A stretch of DNA of 36,999 bases, taken from NCBI GenBank assembly GCA_039801505.1, contig JBDRUV010000010.1:1-36999 (forward strand), in the 5' to 3' direction. Both the position numbers and the translations under genes were made by a program. The number at the start of each line of letters is the position of its first letter. Within the stretch, counting starts at the first letter, position 1. Of the stretch, positions 17,410-24,853 are shown piece by piece. The DNA is from a candidate division WOR-3 bacterium (GTDB lineage Bacteria > Hydrothermota > Tepidihabitantia > Tepidihabitantales > CAIPLT01). The notes beneath the pieces were generated by a model. That model was not told the DNA's origin, searched no databases, and was given only the letters and a program-made list of their open reading frames with translations.

Positions 17410-18425
17410 AAATTCTTTTCGGCAGTTATCAGGCAATCTCAATTTTAGAAGGCGGCGTAAAAACTCAGGTTTGGGCCTTAAAAACCGAGCTTGAAAAATT
17501 AGGTCATGAAGTCACACTGTTTAACAGCTGGGAAAACATTCAATTACGCGACTATGATTTCGTACATCTTTTTTGCGCTCATATTGGCACTTATCATTTA
17601 GCCCAAGCCATCTCAGCCCTGGGCGTTAAAATCATCTTAACCCCAATCGTTTTTAGTCGACGCCACCCGACTTTTATTAAGCTCATGCTACCGTATACCA
17701 AATTAGCTGCCAAATTCGGTGGATTTTATCACTATTATATCGTTTCGGAATTGTCTCGCCAAGCTAAACTGATCTTAGCCAATACCCAAGCCGAATGTGA
17801 TTTGATTCACCGGGCATTTGGGGTCTCAAGAAATAAGATTAAATTCCTACCTAATGGCGTTGAGGAACGATTCTATTTTGCCGAGCCGGATTTATTTACT
17901 CAGAAATATGGTCTAAAAGATTTTATGTTATATGTGGGTCATATTGGCTGGCCGCGGAAAAATCTTTTGCGGTTTTTAGAGGTATCTTGCGAATTTGATG
18001 TGCCGTTAGTCCTAATCGGTAAGATTTTAGAAAATTCCTACGCCCACGCTTGTGTGGAATTAATCAAAAAACGCCGCCATACCCTTGTGATCTCCGATCT
18101 CGATTATCAAAGCCCGATACTAGCCTCGGCATATGCGGCTTGTGATCTCTTTATACTGCCTTCATATTATGAAACGCCCGGGCTTGCCGCTTTAGAAGCC
18201 GCTCTAGCTGGAGCTAAAATTGTGATCACTCAATACGGCGGGACCAAGGAATATTTTCGCGAGTATGCGCATTATCTTAATCCCTATTCTAAAAGTTCGA
18301 TCCGGGCTGCAATTACTCAGACGCTAAGTAAGAAAAAAGAGCCGCAATTACGTGAGTATATCCGTCAAAATTACTTGTGGCGAAGGTGTGCTGAAGACCT
18401 AGTAGAAATTTATAAAAGTGTCTAA
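17406..18425 (+). CDS. Glycosyltransferase family 4-type (GT-B fold)
   Basis: A 339-aa retaining GT4 protein. The N-terminus has the glycine-rich acceptor-side turn ISILEGGVKTQVWAL near residue 12. The C-terminal half shows LYVGHIGWPRKNLLRFLE near residue 176 (the VG...KN motif) and LPSYYETPGLAALEAALAG near 256, the full E-x7-E signature with both Glu residues. The start overlaps the previous stop as ATGA. It is the last gene of the operon. The following 215 nt are non-coding and contain repeat copy B; no clear terminator is seen. Confidence 0.9.
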   Translation: MKILFGSYQAISILEGGVKTQVWALKTELEKLGHEVTLFNSWENIQLRDYDFVHLFCAHIGTYHLAQAISALGVKIILTPIVFSRRHPTFIKLMLPYTKLAAKFGGFYHYYIVSELSRQAKLILANTQAECDLIHRAFGVSRNKIKFLPNGVEERFYFAEPDLFTQKYGLKDFMLYVGHIGWPRKNLLRFLEVSCEFDVPLVLIGKILENSYAHACVELIKKRRHTLVISDLDYQSPILASAYAACDLFILPSYYETPGLAALEAALAGAKIVITQYGGTKEYFREYAHYLNPYSKSSIRAAITQTLSKKKEPQLREYIRQNYLWRRCAEDLVEIYKSV

Positions 18426-18518
18426 TTACTAATAGTGCGTTTATAATTGGCCACCCAATAGTCTCAACTTCATAACTGTTTATAACTGAAACACGCCGCA
18501 TTCAATGATTTACGATAA

Positions 18519-18569
18519 TCCCTAATAGGTCTACCGGACGGTATGGGGATGCTTACGGGTACGAAGAAG
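18519..18569 (+). repeat. Intergenic repeat, copy B
   Basis: This is the second copy of the element at 11107-11161, on the same strand. It keeps the blocks TCCC, TAG, GTCTA, GGACGG, TGGGG, TTACGG and AAGAAG. Its core hairpin is weaker (GTC-TACCG-GAC). The surrounding intergenic DNA (18426-18640) has no gene; a small ATTGG-CCAC-CCAAT hairpin lies just after the glycosyltransferase stop. Confidence 0.6.
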
Positions 18570-18640
18570 TTAAATTAGTATCAGACTTGGCGTAATAATC
18601 AAAAATACTATTAAATGCAACTAAAAAGTTAAATCAAGAC

Positions 18641-18668
18641 TTGACAGATTTTAAATCTTAATTATAAT
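18641..18668 (+). promoter_or_regulatory. Promoter of the fmdB-like/HU/tRNA-Arg transcript
   Basis: TTGACA at 18641-18646, a 16-nt spacer, TATAAT at 18663-18668, both perfect. The ATG at 18676 is 7 nt beyond the -10 box, so a leaderless message is expected. Confidence 0.78.
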
Positions 18669-18675
18669 TTTGTAG

Positions 18676-18888
18676 ATGCCGATTTACGAATACGAATGCA
18701 GTGATTGTAAAGAGCACTTTGAAGAGCTTGTTTTAAGTCAAGACGCCTCAAGAAAAATAAGGTGTCCAAAATGCGCGAGCCGCCGAGTAAAAAGATTATT
18801 TTCGGCATTTGGTATCTCAGGCACCGATAAACCGGTAAGTAGTTGTGGCACTTGTAGTGCAAAAACCTGTAAGAGTTGTCGAACCTAA
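18676..18888 (+). CDS. FmdB-family zinc ribbon protein
   Basis: A 70-aa protein opening with MPIYEYECSDCKEHFEEL and continuing with IRCPKCASRRVKRLFS. This is the two-CxxC FmdB/CxxC_CXXC_SSSS regulatory zinc ribbon, here followed by a flexible Cys-rich tail (CGTCSAKTCKSC). The family was named as a putative regulator of formamidase and amidase genes; the molecular function is not established, and most bacteria use it in unrelated settings. It starts without a Shine-Dalgarno sequence, 7 nt past a consensus -10 box. It lies 10 nt before the HU gene, so both share a transcript. Confidence 0.9.
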   Translation: MPIYEYECSDCKEHFEELVLSQDASRKIRCPKCASRRVKRLFSAFGISGTDKPVSSCGTCSAKTCKSCRT

Positions 18889-18898
18889 AGGGAGTCAC

Positions 18899-19198
18899 AT
18901 GACCTTAACCAAATATCAGATTGTTAATAAAATATATAAACAGTTAAAACCCAAATATTCACGTAACGACATCTTAAAAATTGTTCAGATGTTTATTGAT
19001 GAGATTACCGATGCGATTCTGGATGGTAATCGAGTGGAATTACGGGATTTCGGGGTTTTTGCCACAAAATTGCGCAAACCAAAGCTTGGGCGTAATCCTA
19101 AAACTAACGAGCCGGTACCAATTCCCACCCGGCTGGTGATGACTTTTAAGCCAGGGCGCAACCTAAAAAATAAATTAGCCAGAATGAAAACTGTCTAA
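18899..19198 (+). CDS. hup: HU/IHF-family DNA-binding protein
   Basis: A 99-aa histone-like protein with the HU fold: an N-terminal helical dimerisation part (LTKYQIVNKIY, IVQMFIDEITDAI), the conserved RVELRDFGVFATKLRKPKLG, then the DNA-binding arm GRNPKTNEPVPIPTRLVMTF and the final FKPGRNLKNKL. HU homodimers bend and compact DNA. The Arg-Asn-Pro arm tip that intercalates in DNA is present. ATG 18899 has a Shine-Dalgarno AAAGGGAG at 18887-18894, unlike the leaderless first gene of the transcript. An earlier in-frame start at 18845 would run back into the fmdB-like gene and is not needed. Confidence 0.95.
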   Translation: MTLTKYQIVNKIYKQLKPKYSRNDILKIVQMFIDEITDAILDGNRVELRDFGVFATKLRKPKLGRNPKTNEPVPIPTRLVMTFKPGRNLKNKLARMKTV

Positions 19199-19204
19199 AA
19201 ATAT

Positions 19205-19294
19205 ATGCCTTGTGGACGAAAAAGAAAACTTAGAAAAATTAAACGACACAAATATAAGAAACGTCGCAAGGCCATGCGGCATAAGAAAAAGTAA
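19205..19294 (+). CDS. 29-residue AURKAIP1/COX24-domain basic protein (small ribosomal subunit type)
   Basis: The product begins MPCGRKRKLRKIKRHKYKK and ends AMRHKKK; 19 of 29 residues are Lys, Arg or His. Sequences of this shape (MPSGKKRKRHK... in Bacteroidota) carry the AURKAIP1/COX24 domain, related to the C-terminus of mitochondrial ribosomal protein mS38 and to the actinobacterial small-subunit protein bS22. It probably binds small-subunit rRNA. The gene lies 6 nt after HU with no obvious Shine-Dalgarno sequence and before tRNA-Arg. Its middle pairs with DNA just upstream of the tRNA (see the inverted repeat). Confidence 0.82.
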   Translation: MPCGRKRKLRKIKRHKYKKRRKAMRHKKK

Positions 19295-19321
19295 CGCGTG
19301 GCCATAAGTTTGTGTCGTTTA
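19240..19321 (+). repeat. Long-range inverted repeat between small basic-protein gene and tRNA-Arg
   Basis: AAACGACACAAA at 19241-19252, inside the small basic-protein gene, is the exact reverse complement of TTTGTGTCGTTT at 19309-19320. One more A-T pair extends it (19240 with 19321). The 56-nt loop contains the 3' half of the gene and its stop codon. The right arm ends 10 nt before tRNA-Arg. The RNA could fold into a 13-bp stem affecting tRNA processing or translation of the small gene. Confidence 0.6.
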
Positions 19322-19330
19322 GAGAATTAG

Positions 19331-19403
19331 GCGCCCGTAGCTCAGTGGATAGAGCGGCGGACTCCGGATCCGCAGGTCGAGTGTTCAAATCACTTCGGGC
19401 GCT
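19331..19403 (+). tRNA. tRNA-Arg (anticodon CCG)
   Basis: Cloverleaf: acceptor GCGCCCG/CGGGCGC, D arm GCTC/GAGC, anticodon stem GCGGA/TCCGC with loop CTCCGGA (anticodon CCG), T arm GAGTG/CACTT with loop TTCAAAT. Base 19403 (T) is the discriminator; no CCA is encoded. It reads CGG. It lies in the same run as fmdB-like, HU and the small basic-protein gene, with no separate promoter visible. Confidence 0.96.
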
Positions 19404-19415
19404 TTTAAGCGTTTT

Positions 19416-19937
19416 ATGGAATTTTACGAAGTAATTAAAAAACGGCGTAGTATTCGCGCTTATAAACCGGATCAAATTCCCGATGAGGTCTTAGCGCGCA
19501 TTTTAGAGGCCGCGCGGTTAGCACCGTCGGCGAAGAACATTCAGCCCTGGAAGTTTATCGTAATCAAAGATCAACAACTTAAAGAAAAATTGGTCGCTGC
19601 TTGCCGAAATCAGACCTTTATCGCTCAGGCCCCGGTGGTCATCTGCGCGGTGGCTTTAAAAAATATCGCATTCGGCCGCATGGGTGGCTATTGGAACTCC
19701 TATCCGGTTGATGTTGCCATTGCCTTAGAACATATTGTCCTAGCTGCAGCCAATGAAGGTTTAGGAACTTGTTGGATTGGCGCCTATGACGAGCAGGCAG
19801 TTAAAGAACTCTTAAAAATTCCTGATAATGTGCAGGTGATCGCCTTAACTCCCTTGGGTTATCCAGAAGAAATTCCTGAACCTCGACCGCGCAAAACACT
19901 CTCAGAGATAGTTTCATTGGACTATTTTACTGATTAA
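19416..19937 (+). CDS. Nitroreductase-family FMN oxidoreductase
   Basis: A 173-aa protein with the complete nitroreductase fold: EVIKKRRSIRAYKPDQIPD at the N-terminus (the RRSIR FMN-phosphate site), AARLAPSAKNIQPWKFIVI near residue 33, and GLGTCWIGAY near residue 110, followed by LTPLGYPEE and PRKTLSEIV. Members use FMN and NAD(P)H to reduce nitro compounds, quinones or enones; the native substrate is unknown. The ATG at 19416 lies 12 nt past the tRNA-Arg discriminator with no Shine-Dalgarno sequence, so translation probably starts on an RNA freed by tRNA 3' processing. It ends 5 nt from the convergent rimI. Confidence 0.93.
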   Translation: MEFYEVIKKRRSIRAYKPDQIPDEVLARILEAARLAPSAKNIQPWKFIVIKDQQLKEKLVAACRNQTFIAQAPVVICAVALKNIAFGRMGGYWNSYPVDVAIALEHIVLAAANEGLGTCWIGAYDEQAVKELLKIPDNVQVIALTPLGYPEEIPEPRPRKTLSEIVSLDYFTD

Positions 19938-19942
19938 AACAT

Positions 19943-20374
19943 TTACAAGTCTAGTTTATAAATAAGGGCATCTTCGCCGTTGGAATAATAGCGCGGTCTG
20001 GTATAAAAGTGATAAAATCCTAACTTTTCGTAAAACATCTGAGCTCCGATATTACTGCGTCGCACCTCTAAAATGATATACTTAGCACCTTGCTGACGTC
20101 CAATTGCCATAATTTTTTTAATAAGCTTAGTGCCAACCCCCCGACGCCGAAATTCTTGATCAACGGCAATATTGGCTAAATGTAACTCATCCCCTAATAA
20201 CCAAGCATCAATGTAACCGATAACTTTCGAACCAATTTTAGCCACTAATAATATCGTCCCGGATCGTGATAAATCCGACAGGAAAAAACTTCGCCGCCAT
20301 GGATCCTTAAATGCCGTAGTCTCAATGGCCATCACCTGATCTAAATCGTCGGGCGTCATTTTACATATGCGCAT
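19943..20374 (-). CDS. rimI: Ribosomal-protein-alanine N-acetyltransferase (RimI-like GNAT)
   Basis: About 143 aa with a GNAT fold: an N-terminal ICKMTPDDLDQVMAIE segment, DPWRRSFFLSDL (typical of RimI), the acetyl-CoA pyrophosphate loop RRRGVGTKLI near residue 75, and SNIGAQMFYEKLGF near 108. RimI acetylates the N-terminal Ala of ribosomal protein bS18; single bacterial paralogues may act more widely. Two adjacent ATG codons exist (20377 and 20374). The second is 7 nt beyond the -10 box, matching other leaderless starts in this window, and is chosen. The gene is divergent from the subtilase gene; their -35 boxes lie within one palindrome. Confidence 0.9.
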   Translation of the reverse strand: MRICKMTPDDLDQVMAIETTAFKDPWRRSFFLSDLSRSGTILLVAKIGSKVIGYIDAWLLGDELHLANIAVDQEFRRRGVGTKLIKKIMAIGRQQGAKYIILEVRRSNIGAQMFYEKLGFYHFYTRPRYYSNGEDALIYKLDL

Positions 20375-20381
20375 CATAAGG

Positions 20382-20447
20382 ATTATCCCTAAAAACTGCT
20401 ATTGCTGTCAAGATAAATCTTGACTTTTAAGAAAATTATTTTATGAT
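20382..20447. promoter_or_regulatory. Back-to-back promoters with 18-bp palindrome
   Basis: The minus-strand promoter for rimI is TTGACA (20411-20406), an 18-nt spacer, GATAAT (20387-20382). The plus-strand promoter for the subtilase is TTGACT (20420-20425), a 16-nt spacer, TATGAT (20442-20447), with transcription expected near 20454. The two -35 boxes largely lie in a perfect inverted repeat, GTCAAGAT-AA-ATCTTGAC, at 20407-20424. A dimeric regulator bound there would control both genes. Confidence 0.65.
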
Positions 20448-20486
20448 ATTTCCATGCGACCAATTAAAATTTTAAGGAGGCCCAAT

Positions 20487-23192
20487 ATGGATAAAAAGGT
20501 TGTTGGCTTATTGTTAGTAATATTCAGCCTGGCAGTAGCCGATAAATATCTGCCCGGAGAAATTGTGGTGCAATTCCACGAAAACTACCGAAGTCAAATT
20601 AGCGTCTCAGTCGAGAATGGCTTTGTTAAAACAAACATTCCTTCAGTTGATGAACTTATCAGAAAATGGCAGATAACCAAGTTTTATAGGTTAATCTCGC
20701 CCCCGGACCCAACACGGGCTGATCCGGAAGTTCTAAATCACTACGAACGCGCCAAAGATTTTGGATTAGATTTACTATATTTATTTTATTTCCCCAAAGA
20801 AACTGACGTGTGGACAGTTATTAAAGAATTCGAAAAAGTTCCGGCCATAACATTTGCCGGACCGAATTACCTATTACCAGTAGATATCGTGCCGAACGAC
20901 CCCCTTTTCAGTGCGCAATGGCACCTAGCTCGAACCCAGTGCCCGTTAGCCTGGGATGCCACAACCGGTAACCCGGAAGTTTCAGTAATGGCGATTGACC
21001 AAGGGGTTGATTATAACCATGATGATCTACGAAATTCCTTTAAAATAAATATTCGAGAAGATATTAATAATAACGGTTATTTCGACCCCTGGCCGGCTAG
21101 CCAAGGTGGCGACTTGAATGGAATTGACGACGATGGCAACGGTTATGCCGACGATGTAATCGGCTACGACTTTGTCGGTAATGATCCGAACCCTATCCCA
21201 GAGGGTGGGGACGACCATGGCACCCTCTGCTCTGGAGTCGAAGTCGCCACAACCAACAATAATATCGGAGTGGCAAGCTTCGGTTGGAACTGTAAACAGG
21301 TTGTGGCTCGCGCCGGTTCAGGTGGTAGTATATATATGGCTCAAGCAATTTCCTCAAAATACTATGCGGTAATTCGTGGCGTTAACGTAATTAGTATGTC
21401 GTATGGTGGTTCAAGCTATTATGGTCCAGCTGACCAAGCTGTTCAGTACTGTTGGCAAAGTGGTATCGTATTAACCGCATCAGCGGGAAATAACTATTCC
21501 TATGGGGCGCCTCGTTATCCGGCCTGTTATAATAATGTTATCGCCTGTGCAGCCTCAGATCAAAATGATATGAGATCAGTGTGGGGCGGTGGCTATGAGT
21601 CTAATTATGCTCCCTGGGTTGATGTGACCGCCCCAGGAACTGCAGTATTAACCACTGGAAACAATAATAGCTATCAGGCACCAGATGGTACATCATTTTC
21701 TGCACCGTGCGTTGCCGGATTAGCCCTTCTTCTAAAGTCAATGTATCCGACAATGACTAATGCCCAGTGCACATTACGAATTTTCCAGTCCTGTGACTCG
21801 ATGCCTGACCCGCAATATCTTGCTGGTAATTTAGGTCGGGGCCGAATTAATGCCACAAAGGCAATTTATCAGCCAATTCGCAGTAATCTAAAAACTATCA
21901 GCTATCGTTTAAATGATGGAAATAATAATTATCCTCAAGCTGCAGAGACGGTAGCAATAATTACTACTTTATTAAACGAACGGGGATACCAAAATGCCAA
22001 CAATGTTACGAGCACAATTACTACAGATGATCCAGGAATAAACATTATTAAAAATACCGCAACTTATCCGCCGATCCCGGCCGGGCAAACCGCTAGCTGT
22101 TCCGGTGATTCATTTTTATTTGTAGTCGCGGCGAATTTTATCCCCCATCGCGTAAGATTTATTCTGACCCATTCTGCAACACCGCCGACATTACGAACTT
22201 CGGATACCATATTTATAAATGTCGGAACCCCAAGAATTTTACTAGTTGATGACGATGACGGACAAAACTATGAGCGATGGTATAAAGAAGCGATAGATTC
22301 ATTAAGGACGTTTTATTCCATCTGGACAGTAGCCACTAGTGGTTCACCACCTCTTGAAACATTACTTAATTATCCGGTGGTTGTCTGGTTTACCGGTCTT
22401 GACAGCTTAAACACTTTAACTCCAACTGACCAGAATAATCTGACAAGTTATCTAAACCAAGGGAAAAATTTATTTATCTGTGGCCAGAATATCGGACAAA
22501 ACATTGGAACAACCCCGTTCTATACTAATTACCTCCATGCCGAATATGTAACAACTCATACCGGACAATTATTTGCGGTCGGGGTAGCCGGTGATCCGAT
22601 TGGCGGTACAAACGGCGACACGATAGTTTTAGGTGGTGCTGGCGGTGCTGCCAATGCTAGTTCTTGTGACGGTATCAGACCAGTTGGCGGGGCCTATGGT
22701 TCGTTTCGTTATCGCGGATATGCCGATACCACGGTTTATGGAGCAATTCGGTATTCTGGAGCCTACAAAGTTGTATACTTCGGCATGCCCTTCGAAGCTA
22801 TTAACCATTCGCCAACTCGATATGTCCAGAAGTGGGAGATAATGCGTCGCATTCTGACATTTTTCAATGAGCCATTACCGCAATATATTAGCGAGGATAA
22901 ACATCTTGCAAAAACTGCCACAACCGGACCTATTAGATTTACAATCTATCCAAATCCATTTTCCGATAAGCTTTATTTCCGATTCGAAAATTCTTTGAGA
23001 ACCGAACGGGTAATTATAAGGATTTATGACATCAATGGGTCACTTGTGCAAACGCTTGATATCAACACCAATGCTAACGCAGTCTGGGATGGAACTAACT
23101 ATCACGGAACCAAGTTACAAAACGGTATCTACTTCTGTGAAGTAAGCACCTCTCGTCAGACGCTAATCAGGAAAGCAATTATTCTTAAATAA
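20487..23192 (+). CDS. Secreted subtilisin-like (S8) serine protease with C-terminal sorting domain
   Basis: The 901-aa protein has a signal peptide (about 1-19). A propeptide-like region follows (about 20-135; GEIVVQFH, FAGPNYLL). The S8 domain spans about 140-460, with Asp171 in AIDQGVD, His244 in DDHGTLCSG, Asn335 in SAGNN, and Ser403 in DGTSFSAPCVAG. After the protease come a beta region and a flavodoxin/GATase1-like Rossmann module from about 585 (RILLVDDDDG, FICGQNIGQ). A FlgD-like sorting domain from about 820 ends in RKAIILK. It is exported and probably anchored at, or released from, the surface. The start is ATG 20487, six bases after a perfect AAGGAGG (20474-20480). An ATG at 20454 sits at the predicted transcription start and would only add 11 residues before the signal peptide. 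Confidence 0.93.
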   Translation: MDKKVVGLLLVIFSLAVADKYLPGEIVVQFHENYRSQISVSVENGFVKTNIPSVDELIRKWQITKFYRLISPPDPTRADPEVLNHYERAKDFGLDLLYLFYFPKETDVWTVIKEFEKVPAITFAGPNYLLPVDIVPNDPLFSAQWHLARTQCPLAWDATTGNPEVSVMAIDQGVDYNHDDLRNSFKINIREDINNNGYFDPWPASQGGDLNGIDDDGNGYADDVIGYDFVGNDPNPIPEGGDDHGTLCSGVEVATTNNNIGVASFGWNCKQVVARAGSGGSIYMAQAISSKYYAVIRGVNVISMSYGGSSYYGPADQAVQYCWQSGIVLTASAGNNYSYGAPRYPACYNNVIACAASDQNDMRSVWGGGYESNYAPWVDVTAPGTAVLTTGNNNSYQAPDGTSFSAPCVAGLALLLKSMYPTMTNAQCTLRIFQSCDSMPDPQYLAGNLGRGRINATKAIYQPIRSNLKTISYRLNDGNNNYPQAAETVAIITTLLNERGYQNANNVTSTITTDDPGINIIKNTATYPPIPAGQTASCSGDSFLFVVAANFIPHRVRFILTHSATPPTLRTSDTIFINVGTPRILLVDDDDGQNYERWYKEAIDSLRTFYSIWTVATSGSPPLETLLNYPVVVWFTGLDSLNTLTPTDQNNLTSYLNQGKNLFICGQNIGQNIGTTPFYTNYLHAEYVTTHTGQLFAVGVAGDPIGGTNGDTIVLGGAGGAANASSCDGIRPVGGAYGSFRYRGYADTTVYGAIRYSGAYKVVYFGMPFEAINHSPTRYVQKWEIMRRILTFFNEPLPQYISEDKHLAKTATTGPIRFTIYPNPFSDKLYFRFENSLRTERVIIRIYDINGSLVQTLDINTNANAVWDGTNYHGTKLQNGIYFCEVSTSRQTLIRKAIILK

Positions 23193-23201
23193 AAATAATT
23201 C

Positions 23202-23939
23202 TTAGCGACCAACACTTAATCGGGAAGCCAGAAAAAGTGGAAGCCCGGTGCGTCGAATTTTCTGTTGAGCACGTTTAATGTTGTATGTAACACGTCTAAA
23301 CTCAATCGTTTGGTCTTGAACATTCCATATAACAAATGAAGCGCGGGGATCGCCGTCGCGAGGTTGACCAATACTACCGACATTAATAAGATACCGACAA
23401 TGTGCATCCGCAATTGAAAATTTTTTATCTCTTATTATCTTTAATTCGTCGGTTGTTTCGTTTAATTCGAATGCCATAGGTACATGTGAATGTCCCACAA
23501 AACATATTTTTTCGTTAAAATGCTGAAATTGTCGCCTGGCGTCATAAACATCTACAAGATAATTCCAATCAGCCGGTGCCTCAGGCGTTGCATGGACTAA
23601 GAATGCTCCTGAAGCAATGGAAATTAACGGAAGAGAACCCAAGTAATCTTTTGCCTTTGAATTCAACTGGTTTTGAGTCCATATTATTGCAATTCGGGCA
23701 ATTTCATTAAAACAACTAAGGTCAGTTTTCCCTAAAACTCCCCAGTCATGATTTCCAGATACTGCGTAAAGATTAGGCGACTTAGAAATTACCTCAACAC
23801 ATTCATTAGGCGACGCACCGTACCCTACAATGTCTCCTAAACAAATAAATTTATTAATTTTTTCTTTACAAATACAGTTAAGAAATGCCTCTAGAGCTTC
23901 TAAATTGCTGTGAATATCAGCCATTACTGCGATTTGCAT
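23202..23939 (-). CDS. Metallophosphoesterase (YfcE/MJ0936-type)
   Basis: About 245 aa with the calcineurin-like two-metal centre: ADIHSN near residue 7, GDIVGYG near 36, SGNHDW near 64, VHATPE near 115 and GHSHVP near 148. These are all five metal-binding motifs, so the enzyme should be active. Family members hydrolyse phosphodiesters or act as protein or sugar phosphatases; the substrate is unknown. ATG 23939 (MQIAVMADIHSN) is preferred over a start six codons earlier, reducing overlap with nusB to 23 nt. It is the last gene of the operon that begins with the RmlC-like epimerase. Only 9 nt separate it from the convergent subtilase stop. Confidence 0.9.
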   Translation of the reverse strand: MQIAVMADIHSNLEALEAFLNCICKEKINKFICLGDIVGYGASPNECVEVISKSPNLYAVSGNHDWGVLGKTDLSCFNEIARIAIIWTQNQLNSKAKDYLGSLPLISIASGAFLVHATPEAPADWNYLVDVYDARRQFQHFNEKICFVGHSHVPMAFELNETTDELKIIRDKKFSIADAHCRYLINVGSIGQPRDGDPRASFVIWNVQDQTIEFRRVTYNIKRAQQKIRRTGLPLFLASRLSVGR

Positions 23940-24336
23940 ATTTTTTATAAATCGCATCTAAAACACCGTTAACAAAATTGGGTGAATTTTCAGTACCATA
24001 TTTTTTGGCAATTTCAATTGCCTCATTTATTGCAACCTTGGGAGGAATATCTTTAGAAAATAATAGCTCCGAACATCCTACCCGTAAAATTGCTCGGTCG
24101 ACACCCGTCAAACGTTCAAATGTCCAATGTTTAAGGACTGCTTTGATCGTATTATCGATTTTGTTCAAATTTTTAATTGTTTGCTCGACGAGTTCAATAA
24201 AAAATTTCCGTCCTTCTTCAGAAATTTTTTGAAATTCTAGTATTTCTCCTAAAACTTTTTGAGGGTCTTCACTGCCGATATCGTATCGATACAAAATCTG
24301 AAACACCCACTCACGGATTTTATGACGTTCTCTCAT
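23917..24336 (-). CDS. nusB: Transcription antitermination factor NusB
   Basis: A 139-aa all-helical protein with family landmarks: N-terminal RHKIREWVFQILYRYDIG, then FERLTGVDRAILRVGCSELLF near residue 72, PPKVAINEAIEIAKKYG near 97, and FVNGVLDAIYKK at the C-terminus. NusB with NusE (uS10) binds boxA RNA and supports antitermination and processing of rRNA transcripts. It follows ribH by 34 nt; ribH-nusB is a very common bacterial pairing. No Shine-Dalgarno sequence is evident, so translation may depend on the upstream gene. Confidence 0.95.
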   Translation of the reverse strand: MRERHKIREWVFQILYRYDIGSEDPQKVLGEILEFQKISEEGRKFFIELVEQTIKNLNKIDNTIKAVLKHWTFERLTGVDRAILRVGCSELLFSKDIPPKVAINEAIEIAKKYGTENSPNFVNGVLDAIYKKYANRSNG

Positions 24337-24370
24337 TTAAAACAATGATTTACTTGGAAAAAGTTGTTTT

Positions 24371-24844
24371 TCAGCCGTTCAATCTAATTTTTGCAATTAA
24401 GTCCGCCATTTCAATAGCCGAATGTGCGGCTAAATATCCCTTATTACCGGCTTTTGTTCCGGACCGTTCGATCGCCTGTTCAATAGTATCAGCAGTGATA
24501 ATCCCAAATACCGTTGGTACTCCAGTATCATAATTAATTTTTGCGAGACCTTTAGAGACTTCTGCAGCAATGTATTCAGCGTGGGGTGTATCGCCACGAA
24601 TAATGACACCTAAAGCAATGATTGCTGAATAACGTTTAGTTAGCGCAAGTTGCTTTGCGACACCTGGTATTTCAAAACAGCCTGGGGTCCAGAAAATATC
24701 ACAACCTTGAGCGTTGTGCCGTTCTAAACAATCTAAGGCGCCCGAAAGTAGTTCTTTACTTAAAAATTCATTAAATCGAGATATGATGATTGCAAAATAT
24801 TTATCTTGAGCAGAAAGAAAACCTTTAAATTCTTTAGTTTGCAT
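24371..24844 (-). CDS. ribH: 6,7-dimethyl-8-ribityllumazine synthase
   Basis: RibH condenses 5-amino-6-ribitylaminouracil with 3,4-dihydroxy-2-butanone 4-phosphate, the penultimate step of riboflavin synthesis. At 157 aa it has the usual length. Substrate motifs are visible: ISRFNEFLSKELLSGAL near 21, TPGCFEIPGVAKQLA near 53, and GVIIRGDTPHAEYIA near 78 with the catalytic His. It has an AAGGAGG Shine-Dalgarno sequence and begins 9 nt after the ribBA stop. The lumazine it makes normally goes to riboflavin synthase (RibE), which is not in the window; nor is RibD. Confidence 0.97.
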   Translation of the reverse strand: MQTKEFKGFLSAQDKYFAIIISRFNEFLSKELLSGALDCLERHNAQGCDIFWTPGCFEIPGVAKQLALTKRYSAIIALGVIIRGDTPHAEYIAAEVSKGLAKINYDTGVPTVFGIITADTIEQAIERSGTKAGNKGYLAAHSAIEMADLIAKIRLNG

Positions 24845-24853
24845 ACATCCTCC

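Noticed and set aside
18513-18575. The intergenic repeats as a CRISPR array or attC site
   Set aside because: The copies are single, far apart, diverged and without spacers or the attC core sites.
20454-20486. Earlier ATG for the subtilase
   Set aside because: It sits at the predicted transcription start and only lengthens the signal peptide; ATG 20487 has a perfect AAGGAGG. A leaderless longer form cannot be fully excluded.
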